From Gammaproteobacteria bacterium (lineage in GTDB: Bacteria; Pseudomonadota; Gammaproteobacteria; DSM-16500): a DNA stretch of 36,538 nt. Shown in pieces: positions 24,820 to 32,469 of the stretch; within the stretch, counting starts at the first letter, position 1; each line of letters starts with the position of its first letter. The notes beneath the pieces were generated by a model. That model made no database searches. It worked only from the letters and a program-made list of their open reading frames with translations, and was not told the DNA's origin. The stretch covers positions 1 to 36,538 of the forward strand of contig JABDGK010000020.1 in the NCBI GenBank assembly GCA_013286085.1, given 5' to 3'. The translations under genes were made by a program, and so were the position numbers.

Positions 24820-26340
24820 ATGAGACATACAAAAAAAATACTTCATTCCCATTTCTTATCTATTATCATTGGTTTTGGCACTGCGTTTTCTGCGTCTACC
24901 AGCCAGGCTGATCAAGATACCATTAGTTTATTTCCATTAGACAATTACAATCAATCCATTTCCGCGTGGATCAAACCGAATGATCCGGATTTTGATAAAC
25001 CATTATTAAATGCCGAGATGCAAAAAAAGCGTTTTGATATTTTCTTAGATCATTACATTGGTTCTTCTTCACCGTGGAATGCAGATTATATCAATAAACT
25101 CTTACATCAAGCGCCGCCCAATGATTTTAAAACCGTAGAACAAAGTATTATTACAAATTTTAACAACGATGGTAAATCCGCTGATCAAATTGGTTATGGT
25201 GAAAATTTTCATCCTTACACAGCTGAGTGGATCAATGACATCAGTAATAATATTCATATCTCGCAATTAGATGGTTTAACATATCAAAGTCATAATCGTG
25301 CTATTGTGGTTGATAACTTGCACGCACGTGTTTTACCGACTGATGATGTGCATTTTTATAGTTATAAACTTGCTGGTCAAGGTTACCCTTTCGATAATTT
25401 GCAAATGTCAGCACTGTGGGCTGGTACTCCCGTTTACATCTTGGGCGAATCACGTGACCAAGCATGGATGTTAGTTGTGACACCTGATTTTATTGCTTGG
25501 GTGAAAAGTAGTAGCATTGCACGCACGGATAGCTCTTTTATTAATACGTGGACGACTGCTGCCAAAAACAAATTGGCTGCCATTACGCATACAAAAACCA
25601 GTTTAATTGATAACAACGGAAAATTTATTTTAAGCGCTTATGTAGGTACTGTATTTCCAGCAACAGCTACGTCAGCCGGTATGGAATTACGGGTTCCCGT
25701 TATGGATACTGAACACAATGCAACAATAAAGACAGCATTAGTCAATTCAGACAATGCGGTTACCATGCCACTCACGGCTTCGCCACATACTTTTTCTGCG
25801 ATCATGAATACAATGATTGGTAGACCTTATGGCTGGGGCAGTATGTATTTTTATAATGATTGCTCAGCAGAATTAAAAAGCTTATTGACACCGTTTGGAA
25901 TTTGGCTGCCAAGACATTCATCCGACCAAGTCACTGTCGGGAAAATGGTTGATAAGTCAGCTGATTCAACCGAAAATCGCTTGTCCTATTTAATGGCGAA
26001 TGGTCATCGTTTTTTAACACTGATTTATATTGGTGGCCATGTGGTCATGTATGTCGGTAATTATCCGAATCCCAATAATAATCAAACATGGATGGCAATG
26101 ACTTATCAAAATGCGTGGGGCATTAGTCCAAATCCACCAACAAGACGATCTGTTATTGGTAAATCTGTTCTTCTGCCGATGTTGTTACAATATCCGGAAG
26201 ATACCAGTCTCGTTTCACAGGCGGGAAAAAAATACTTTCAAGTGTCAGATCTCAATGAATTGCCGAGTGCCAATGTATTGCTGCAACAACAATCTATTAA
26301 TTTACGGTCGTTGATGTATCCAGCATCGTTATCTGATTAA
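24820..26340 (+). CDS. SH3-domain C40 (NlpC/P60) peptidoglycan peptidase
   Basis: 506 residues. An export signal lies at ~1-30 (ends S-T-S-Q-A). The order fits the four-part family: N-terminal stabilising domain (~35-150), first SH3b (~155-235, with H-A-R-V-L-P-T and W-A-G-T-P-V-Y-I-L-G), second SH3b (~260-315), and the NlpC/P60 domain (~325-450). Catalytic residues are C348 in Y-N-D-C-S-A-E, H407 in G-G-H-V-V-M-Y-V-G and a downstream polar residue in M-T-Y-Q-N-A-W-G. The segment Y-G-W-G-S-M-Y near the Cys and G-I-W-L-P-R-H-S are typical of the group, which cleaves gamma-D-Glu-diamino-acid bonds in muropeptides. A GTAGGG palindrome begins 7 nt after its stop. Confidence 0.88.
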   Translation: MRHTKKILHSHFLSIIIGFGTAFSASTSQADQDTISLFPLDNYNQSISAWIKPNDPDFDKPLLNAEMQKKRFDIFLDHYIGSSSPWNADYINKLLHQAPPNDFKTVEQSIITNFNNDGKSADQIGYGENFHPYTAEWINDISNNIHISQLDGLTYQSHNRAIVVDNLHARVLPTDDVHFYSYKLAGQGYPFDNLQMSALWAGTPVYILGESRDQAWMLVVTPDFIAWVKSSSIARTDSSFINTWTTAAKNKLAAITHTKTSLIDNNGKFILSAYVGTVFPATATSAGMELRVPVMDTEHNATIKTALVNSDNAVTMPLTASPHTFSAIMNTMIGRPYGWGSMYFYNDCSAELKSLLTPFGIWLPRHSSDQVTVGKMVDKSADSTENRLSYLMANGHRFLTLIYIGGHVVMYVGNYPNPNNNQTWMAMTYQNAWGISPNPPTRRSVIGKSVLLPMLLQYPEDTSLVSQAGKKYFQVSDLNELPSANVLLQQQSINLRSLMYPASLSD

Positions 26341-26346
26341 TAGTTA

Positions 26347-26381
26347 CGTAGGGTGGACAAGCGCAGCGTGTCCACCCTACG
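26347..26381. repeat. Palindromic repeat, GTAGGGTGGACA family, copy 2 (supplies kdpD stop codon)
   Basis: Perfect 13-nt arms (CGTAGGGTGGACA, 26347-26359, and its complement, 26369-26381) around a 9-nt loop. It differs from the copy at 6295 by one A in the loop. It lies between convergent genes. The TAG at 26377-26379 on the minus strand is both part of the arm and the kdpD stop codon. Confidence 0.93.
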
Positions 26382-29031
26382 ACTCACTCAATGGTAAAGT
26401 AAAACGAAAAGATGCCCCACCGCCGCTTCTATTTTCTGCCCAGATTTTTCCGCCATGCGCGCGGATAATTTGATAACAGATGGCAAGTCCCAAACCTAAT
26501 CCTCTTTCTGTCTTTAACATGCGACCACGATAAAATTTTTCAAATAATTTTTCTACTTCGTCTGCCACTATCCCTGGACCTCGATCTTCGATGCTGACGA
26601 TAACATGATTTTTTTCTAGCATAGCTGAAATATCAATGGGCGAATTAGGTGGTGTGAATTTGATAGCATTATCAATCAAGTTGATAAAAACTTCTTGTAA
26701 CAAGGTATTATCATAGGGAATAGCGGCTAAATCAGCTGGAATAGTAATATTAACAGGCCGCTTTTCTAGCTTCGTGGCTAACATTTTCATGACAGTCGTC
26801 ATGGTATCTTGCAGCGAATACGGTTGCTTTTGTAATTTTACTTCTTCGGATTCTAAGTAATTAATTTGTAATAAATTATTGATTAGCCGGCTAAGCTGCT
26901 CTGATTCAGCATAAATATTTTTTCCTAATTTCTTAATGGCGGCTGCATTTAATTCCTTAGCCATCTCTATTTGTGTACTTGCAGAACCCATAATAGAGGC
27001 TAATGGCGCACGCAGATCATGTGAAACAGCTTGTAAAACGGCGTCACGCACGCGCGTTGTTTCCATTTGTAATGCCGATCTATTGGTTCTTTCTTGCAAT
27101 CTGTCCACTTCTATAGATAATGCAATTTGATTGACGCATAATTCCAACAGTCGCATTTGTTCAGGCGTAAATAAGCGCTTGGCTCTCGGCTGCACTCTTA
27201 ATACACCCATGGTGTCTTGTGACCCTAATAATGGCATATAAATTGCATTTGAAAAAGGCAATGTATCTGTTCCGAGCCCAGCTATTTGACCCAGCTCATA
27301 AACCCACTGCGCGACACTTTGTTCTTTTGGATCTAACGTTATATTTGTTTTATCCATGGCATGAATTTCAAGATGGTTTTTTTTCGGTAATAATGCAATC
27401 ACGTCACTAGTAAACGTTTCATCAATATACTTATTACCAATCTCCAGCAATTTATCCGTACCACGCGTATTCGCTAACTGACGACTTAATGTATATAGAG
27501 ACGATGTTTGATGCTCAATGTATTGCGAAGCTTCTGCTTGACGACGTGTCAGAATAGTCAAATGACTAATCACTTGGGTTACTAATAACATTACCAAAAG
27601 CGTAAAGGAATATTCGATATCGGAAACAACAAAACTATAAAATGGCGGAATAAAGAAAAAATCAAACGCTAACACACTTAGCACGGATGCCATGATGGAA
27701 GGACCTGTTCGACCATACAAAGCAACACACATCACACCCAATAAGTAAACCATAATCAAATTGGCGGCTTTCATATAGGGAAAAAGTAAAAAATCAATAA
27801 ACGTAGCGATAGCCACCACACCCACGGCAATCCCATACGTTGCCCATGGCACAACTGGATTCGTTGGCATCCATTTTGGCTGTCTGGTTTTATCAATCTT
27901 AGCGGTCATAATGTATATATCGATTTCGCCAGAATTACGCACTAATTCATCGGCTAAACTGCGATGAAATAGACTTTGCCAACGAGGACGTATGTGTTTC
28001 CAAATCATGATCTGCGTGACATTCTGATCTCGGGCAAAATTTATAATTTCTTTGACAATATCAAAACCCGATAATACTCGTGTTTCTGCGCCTAATTGTT
28101 CCGCAACGCGAAGATGTTGGATTGCGCTATTACGTTGTTCTTCTGATGCTTGATGTTGTGGCGTTACTACATTCACAGCAATCCATTCTGCTTTTGCATT
28201 TGCAGCAGCACGACAAGCTGCACGCACAAGTTTCAGTGAGTCCGGCTCAGGACCCACGCACACTAGTATTTTTTCACGTGTTGGCCAAATATATTGTATG
28301 CCTTCACCTTGTCGGTATAAAAGTACTTGTGAGCCTACACGTTCAGCAGTAAGACGCAATGCTAATTCACGTAAGGCAATCAAATTGCCTTTACGGAAAA
28401 AATTTTTCTGCGCTAACACAGCTTGTTCAGGATAATACACTTTACCTTCTTGCAAGCGTTTTAAAAGATCCTCAGGTGGTAGATCAATCAGCTCGATGGT
28501 ATCTGCCATTGCCAGCATAGAGTCTGGTACAGTCTCCTGCACTGGGGCATGAATAATTTGGGCAATATCATCACTTAAGCTTTCGATATGTTGCACATTC
28601 AACGTGGTATAGACATTAATGCCACGATCTATTAATTCTTTAATATCTTGCCAACGTTTTTTATGACGGAACCCAGGCGCATTGGTGTGTGCCATTTCAT
28701 CCACGATGATTAGCTGTGGGTTGCGATGCAATGCTCTATCAATATCGAGCTCCACTAATGTATTGCCGTGATAATCAATCACTTGACGTGGCAATACTTC
28801 CAAATGTTCTAATAGCGCGTTAGTTTCTTGACGACCATGTGACTCTGCGACACCCACCACGACATCAATCCCTCGCGCGGCTTGAGTCAGTGCATCTTGC
28901 AACATCGTGTAAGTTTTACCAACACCGGGAGCGGCACCGAGATAAATTTTCAGTTTACCTCCTTGCGCTTGATGCTGCTCTTCTTGTACGCGTCTTAATA
29001 ACACATCGGGATTCGGTCGTTCGTTTTCCAT
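26377..29031 (-). CDS. kdpD: Osmosensitive K+ channel sensor histidine kinase KdpD
   Basis: 884 residues (E. coli 894), inner membrane. It senses K+ limitation and phosphorylates KdpE to switch on kdp. Domains: KdpD N-terminal ATP-binding domain with Walker A G-A-A-P-G-V-G-K-T (32-40) and D-E-M-A-H-T-N-A-P-G (~111-120); a Usp-like domain (~250-370); four membrane helices (~395-490); a GAF-like region (~510-640); phosphoacceptor H671 in A-V-S-H-D-L-R-A-P-L-A-S; and the ATPase with N-box and G-L-G-L-G-L-A-I. All key motifs look intact. No kdpE lies beside it: the downstream neighbour is convergent and the upstream neighbour divergent. The stop codon lies in a repeat. Confidence 0.95.
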   Translation of the reverse strand: MENERPNPDVLLRRVQEEQHQAQGGKLKIYLGAAPGVGKTYTMLQDALTQAARGIDVVVGVAESHGRQETNALLEHLEVLPRQVIDYHGNTLVELDIDRALHRNPQLIIVDEMAHTNAPGFRHKKRWQDIKELIDRGINVYTTLNVQHIESLSDDIAQIIHAPVQETVPDSMLAMADTIELIDLPPEDLLKRLQEGKVYYPEQAVLAQKNFFRKGNLIALRELALRLTAERVGSQVLLYRQGEGIQYIWPTREKILVCVGPEPDSLKLVRAACRAAANAKAEWIAVNVVTPQHQASEEQRNSAIQHLRVAEQLGAETRVLSGFDIVKEIINFARDQNVTQIMIWKHIRPRWQSLFHRSLADELVRNSGEIDIYIMTAKIDKTRQPKWMPTNPVVPWATYGIAVGVVAIATFIDFLLFPYMKAANLIMVYLLGVMCVALYGRTGPSIMASVLSVLAFDFFFIPPFYSFVVSDIEYSFTLLVMLLVTQVISHLTILTRRQAEASQYIEHQTSSLYTLSRQLANTRGTDKLLEIGNKYIDETFTSDVIALLPKKNHLEIHAMDKTNITLDPKEQSVAQWVYELGQIAGLGTDTLPFSNAIYMPLLGSQDTMGVLRVQPRAKRLFTPEQMRLLELCVNQIALSIEVDRLQERTNRSALQMETTRVRDAVLQAVSHDLRAPLASIMGSASTQIEMAKELNAAAIKKLGKNIYAESEQLSRLINNLLQINYLESEEVKLQKQPYSLQDTMTTVMKMLATKLEKRPVNITIPADLAAIPYDNTLLQEVFINLIDNAIKFTPPNSPIDISAMLEKNHVIVSIEDRGPGIVADEVEKLFEKFYRGRMLKTERGLGLGLAICYQIIRAHGGKIWAENRSGGGASFRFTLPLSES

Positions 29032-29083
29032 GTGGATGATAACTCTCGCGATGACAGCAATAAGTATTTACCCTAAGAATGCG

Positions 29084-29112
29084 TTGTATTTTCAATCATC
29101 AATAGATATAAT
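29084..29112 (+). promoter_or_regulatory. Strong putative sigma-70 promoter for the 454-aa protein
   Basis: TTGTAT (29084-29089), 17-nt spacer, consensus TATAAT (29107-29112). Transcription would start near 29119, ~25 nt before the ATG at 29144. Confidence 0.6.
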
Positions 29113-29143
29113 GATCTAAAATCACTCAATTAGAGACTAGAAA

Positions 29144-30508
29144 ATGTCAAGCACTAGAAAACCGCTTGTTTTTAATGATAAAACCGCTGAAAAGATCTAT
29201 CACGACCTTCTCCAAAATCCTCCTAAAAATCTCATAGATGATCCCAGATATCAAGAACTACTAGGTCGCTACAGTGATTTTTCTACTGAAGCATATTACG
29301 TATTAATCCCTCTTTACATGCACTTAGGCGAATATGAATTAGCACTACGAAAGGTGCGCGCCGCTGAAAAAATAGTGGGAATAAATTTTACTTATTTTCT
29401 TGATCACAGCATACCTGTAAACATGCGTGAAGAATTTTTGTTTTCAGCCAATATGATTGATCGGCTAGAGTTATTAGAAATTAATCGTATCACAACTTTA
29501 AGAGACGCCAATCATTTTGGTAAAATAGTCATCGGTAATTTATCAGATGAGCTTCTTGTAACTTCTAATAATTACGATTGCCTTATTGCACCCTCCATTG
29601 AAAATGATATCAGAGCATTACTTGATGAGCGTTTTGCTGATTTTAGCCGACGTTTAGTCACTTATGTAGAAGCCTTTGTGAAAGACTTATTAGAATATCC
29701 TAAAAATACAGGACACACATTTCACGCTACTTCTCATTTTTATTCCGCTACACAAACGTTAGGTGAAAATATTCAAGAGCAAGTCATCAAAAAAATAACC
29801 ATGCATAAACCTGATCCACGGATTTGTTTATCGGCTGTAGAGAGTTTCGAGAGCCTATTAAAAGAGTTTCTCACGAAACTAGAAGAAGGTCATAGCAAGC
29901 AATATTTAGGGCGTTTTTGTGCCTTTTTCAGTATGGAAGCCCCGGCCTCTTTAGAGGCGGTGAAAGCCATTAATTTTCGTAAAATTATTTGCGACGGCAT
30001 GTTTATTGCGTATCGTAATCAACTACAAAATTCTGCAGATCATGATCTTGCTAATTTTTGCAATGATAAACAAAATTGTGTTTCATTGCGCCATATGGAT
30101 GCCATGGAAAATGAAATCTTGCAGAGAGCGTTTAATAATAATCGCGGATACTTGATAGCGGGTTTAAAAAATCGTTATCAAAGCATGTATCCTGAAAGAG
30201 TAAAACATTTTGAAAAGAAAGTCACAACAGCTTATCACACGCTTTTAGCAACTAGAACTGATAATGAGTTAATCGCACTGATCACTCTCGGCCATAATCC
30301 GCTGGATGTTGCCAAAGAAGCTATTGCACGAGTAAAAATAGCGCCTGCTAAAATTGAGTTGATAGATTACGTGAAAAATGCGGTCGCTAATATGCAATCT
30401 GACTCTTCTTGGAAAGCACAATGGCTTACTGAAATTGAGCACGAAGCTCAATCTGTTCTTAATATCAGTGCAGCAACCACTGCCTCATCAATGCGATACA
30501 TGCGTTAA
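29144..30508 (+). CDS. Unknown helical protein, possible effector (454 aa)
   Basis: Not recognised. Soluble, no signal peptide or membrane helix, predicted mostly alpha-helical. An N-terminal segment (~50-80: Y-Y-V-L-I-P-L-Y-M-H-L-G-E-Y-E-L-A-L-R-K-V) resembles one tetratricopeptide unit. Later parts hold two short motifs beginning F-C (R-F-C-A-F-F-S-M-E and N-F-C-N-D-K) and a polar C-terminus rich in Ser/Ala/Thr ending M-R-Y-M-R. The promoter is unusually good. It separates kdpD from the rest of the kdp locus without obvious functional relation. An orphan soluble protein of this kind could be a translocated effector, but no sequence feature proves it. Confidence 0.78.
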   Translation: MSSTRKPLVFNDKTAEKIYHDLLQNPPKNLIDDPRYQELLGRYSDFSTEAYYVLIPLYMHLGEYELALRKVRAAEKIVGINFTYFLDHSIPVNMREEFLFSANMIDRLELLEINRITTLRDANHFGKIVIGNLSDELLVTSNNYDCLIAPSIENDIRALLDERFADFSRRLVTYVEAFVKDLLEYPKNTGHTFHATSHFYSATQTLGENIQEQVIKKITMHKPDPRICLSAVESFESLLKEFLTKLEEGHSKQYLGRFCAFFSMEAPASLEAVKAINFRKIICDGMFIAYRNQLQNSADHDLANFCNDKQNCVSLRHMDAMENEILQRAFNNNRGYLIAGLKNRYQSMYPERVKHFEKKVTTAYHTLLATRTDNELIALITLGHNPLDVAKEAIARVKIAPAKIELIDYVKNAVANMQSDSSWKAQWLTEIEHEAQSVLNISAATTASSMRYMR

Positions 30509-30628
30509 ATCATCCTAAGCCCACGTCTCTCACCGTGTTTGTTGCGGTGATTGAACGTGATGCGGAAAATAGTTATTTAGCTGCGAATAGCGTGCGAAAA
30601 CAGATTTAGCGGATTGATAGGGTTGTGT

Positions 30629-30657
30629 TATAGGAAATAGCATTGATAATTCCTATA
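30629..30657. promoter_or_regulatory. Inverted repeat upstream of the porin gene (operator candidate)
   Basis: TATAGGAA (30629-30636) and TTCCTATA (30650-30657), perfect 8-nt arms whose starts are 21 nt apart, i.e. two helical turns. It ends 22 nt before a TATAAT at 30680-30685 and covers the -35 region, which otherwise lacks a good hexamer. This is the position expected of an activator or repressor dimer site. Confidence 0.45.
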
Positions 30658-30679
30658 GGCAATTTCGCTAACCATCTTA

Positions 30680-30685
30680 TATAAT
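30680..30685 (+). promoter_or_regulatory. Putative -10 element of the porin gene
   Basis: Consensus TATAAT, 33 nt upstream of the ATG at 30719. The -35 region is poor (TAGGCA at 18-nt spacing), which suggests activator dependence. An AAGGAAG ribosome-binding site precedes the ATG. Confidence 0.4.
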
Positions 30686-30718
30686 CACCCCATCAGTTAT
30701 GTTGACAAGGAAGTTGTC

Positions 30719-32359
30719 ATGAAAAAAATCGTGATGTCTGGCGCAGTTTTTTCCTCTCTGCTCCTAAACGCCACTGTTGTTATCGCTGGGATAGATAATA
30801 AAATCTCACAACCAACGACCACATTACAATGTGATCCCTACATCCATTATGCCTGCTTCGACAAATCGCTAGGCGAAAATTTCTGGACTCGGCTTTGGCG
30901 TTATTATCAGTTAGAAATGGGCCATGCAGCAGCACCTGCCGATCCCAACGCCCCTTCATCCCATCGAGTGGGATGGCCAGCGACTCCCGAGTCTACACCA
31001 CCCATGCCATTTACTGAATGGCCTTATGGTGCTACTACCTCAATTGGAGTAAGCCGCCCCAATTCGGTAGACAGTCCTCTTATGACGAGTATTGCTAATA
31101 CATCGGCTGGCAAATGGCTGCAGCGTAACAACATCCAAATTTATGGCTGGGCTAATGCCGGCGGCAACGTTAGCAGTAACACTGTAAAACCGGGTGGCAA
31201 TGCACCGATAGCATATATGTATACGCCTAATCAACTGCAGTTGGATCAGCTTGTTCTCTATATGGAGCGCGTGCCCGATACGGTACAAACAGACCACCTC
31301 GATTGGGGATTCCGACTGTCTGGACTGTATGGTGAAAACTACCGCTATACAACTGCATATGGCATTTTTAGCAATCAGCTTTTACATAACAACGCCGTTA
31401 ATGGTTATGACGTTCCAATGGAGTACGGTGAATTATACATTCCACAGGTTGCTGAAGGGCTGCTCTTACGTTTTGGACGTTATATATCTATTCCTGACAT
31501 CGAAGCACAACTTGCGCCGAACAACTATATGTACTCCCATTCAATGACCTACAGTTTCGACAACTATACTAACGAAGGTATTGTTGGCAGCTTAGCGCTT
31601 ACCAAAAATTTTATCGTACAACTTGGTGTAGTCGAAGGATCGGATACGGCTATATGGAATGGAGGTCAACGAGTCACTAATCCCGCTCCGAATCCGTTAT
31701 ATCCTGGCTCAACATTTCTAAAAGATCCCGGTGCTCAACCTTCGCTTGTGGCTTGCATGCGCTACACTTGGAACAATGGCAATGATACGATTTATCCTTG
31801 CATGGATGGAATCAATAGCGGCCGATGGGGTTACAATAATCTGCAGTGGTATGGATTAACTTATTACCACAAGTTCAACGACAAGTGGCATATCTCGTAC
31901 GAAATCTATGAGACACATCAAAACAATGTGGCTAACCTAAATAATCCCATTGCAGCTGCCGCCATTGCCGCGGGAGGTACGCCATTCTCACCACAGTACA
32001 TGCCTTTCAATGCACCTAATGCTGCACAGTGCAGTAACCCATCTAGCCTTACCTGCACTACAAAAGCGGTTGGTACCGTGGCTTATATAAATTATCAATT
32101 TTCGCCGCTCGATAATATCTCATTCAGACCTGAATTTTTTGATGATGAACAAGGGCAGCGCACAGGTACGAAAACCCGCTACGTCAATTTCGGAATAGGC
32201 TGGCAACACTGGTTATCACCGCAAGTCGAACTCCGTCCTGAAATTGACTATGACTATGCGCTTGACCGGAATGCATTTAATGGCAACGCGAATGTCGGAA
32301 CCGCTCCCAATAGACATTACACCGCACTTGGAGCGATGGATATTATCGCGCATTTCTGA
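30719..32359 (+). CDS. Large outer-membrane beta-barrel protein (BBP2/OmpL-like porin)
   Basis: 546 residues. The signal peptide (M-K-K-I-V-M-S-G-A-V-F-S-S-L-L-L-N-A-T-V-V-I-A) is cut near 23. A polar Pro-rich region follows (~60-130). Barrel strands run from ~135 (I-Q-I-Y-G-W-A-N-A-G-G-N-V) to the C-terminus, which ends in phenylalanine (D-I-I-A-H-F) as outer-membrane proteins do. L-L-L-R-F-G-R-Y, Y-T-N-E-G-I-V-G-S-L-A-L and V-Q-L-G-V-V-E-G fit the BBP2 (beta-barrel porin-2) family, thought to let small solutes through the outer membrane. Two cysteine pairs (C38/C46 region and ~335-355) may form disulfides. Substrate unknown; proximity to kdp does not establish K+ transport. Confidence 0.8.
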   Translation: MKKIVMSGAVFSSLLLNATVVIAGIDNKISQPTTTLQCDPYIHYACFDKSLGENFWTRLWRYYQLEMGHAAAPADPNAPSSHRVGWPATPESTPPMPFTEWPYGATTSIGVSRPNSVDSPLMTSIANTSAGKWLQRNNIQIYGWANAGGNVSSNTVKPGGNAPIAYMYTPNQLQLDQLVLYMERVPDTVQTDHLDWGFRLSGLYGENYRYTTAYGIFSNQLLHNNAVNGYDVPMEYGELYIPQVAEGLLLRFGRYISIPDIEAQLAPNNYMYSHSMTYSFDNYTNEGIVGSLALTKNFIVQLGVVEGSDTAIWNGGQRVTNPAPNPLYPGSTFLKDPGAQPSLVACMRYTWNNGNDTIYPCMDGINSGRWGYNNLQWYGLTYYHKFNDKWHISYEIYETHQNNVANLNNPIAAAAIAAGGTPFSPQYMPFNAPNAAQCSNPSSLTCTTKAVGTVAYINYQFSPLDNISFRPEFFDDEQGQRTGTKTRYVNFGIGWQHWLSPQVELRPEIDYDYALDRNAFNGNANVGTAPNRHYTALGAMDIIAHF

Positions 32360-32363
32360 AAAC

Positions 32364-32385
32364 CGCAGGGTGGGAAAAGCACAGA
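32364..32385. repeat. Degenerate half of the GTAGGGTGGACA repeat
   Basis: CGCAGGGTGGGAAAAGCACAG follows 5 nt after the porin stop and matches the left arm and loop of the 6295/26347 palindromes with a few changes; its right arm is missing. A different palindrome begins directly behind it. Confidence 0.5.
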
Positions 32386-32469
32386 AATGTAGCCCGTATG
32401 CAGCGTAGCGTAATACGGGATGGTGTACGCAAAATCCCATATTACGCTACGCTGCATACGGGCTACATT
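32386..32469. repeat. Large palindromic repeat, TGTAGCCCGTATGC family (supplies kdpA stop codon)
   Basis: 36-nt arms (32386-32421 and 32434-32469) match at 35 of 36 positions around a 12-nt loop. Arms begin AATGTAGCCCGTATGCAGCG. It lies between convergent porin (+) and kdpA (-). The TAG at 32463-32465 on the minus strand, inside the arm, is the kdpA stop codon. It should form an extremely stable hairpin at the end of both transcripts. Confidence 0.93.

Noticed and set aside
30509-30603. Open stretch reading N-H-P-K-P-T-S-L-T-V-F-V-A-V-I-E-R-D then stop, after the 454-aa gene
   Set aside because: It looks protein-like and could be a gene remnant or frameshifted tail, but it has no start codon of its own and no recognisable family; too short to support.
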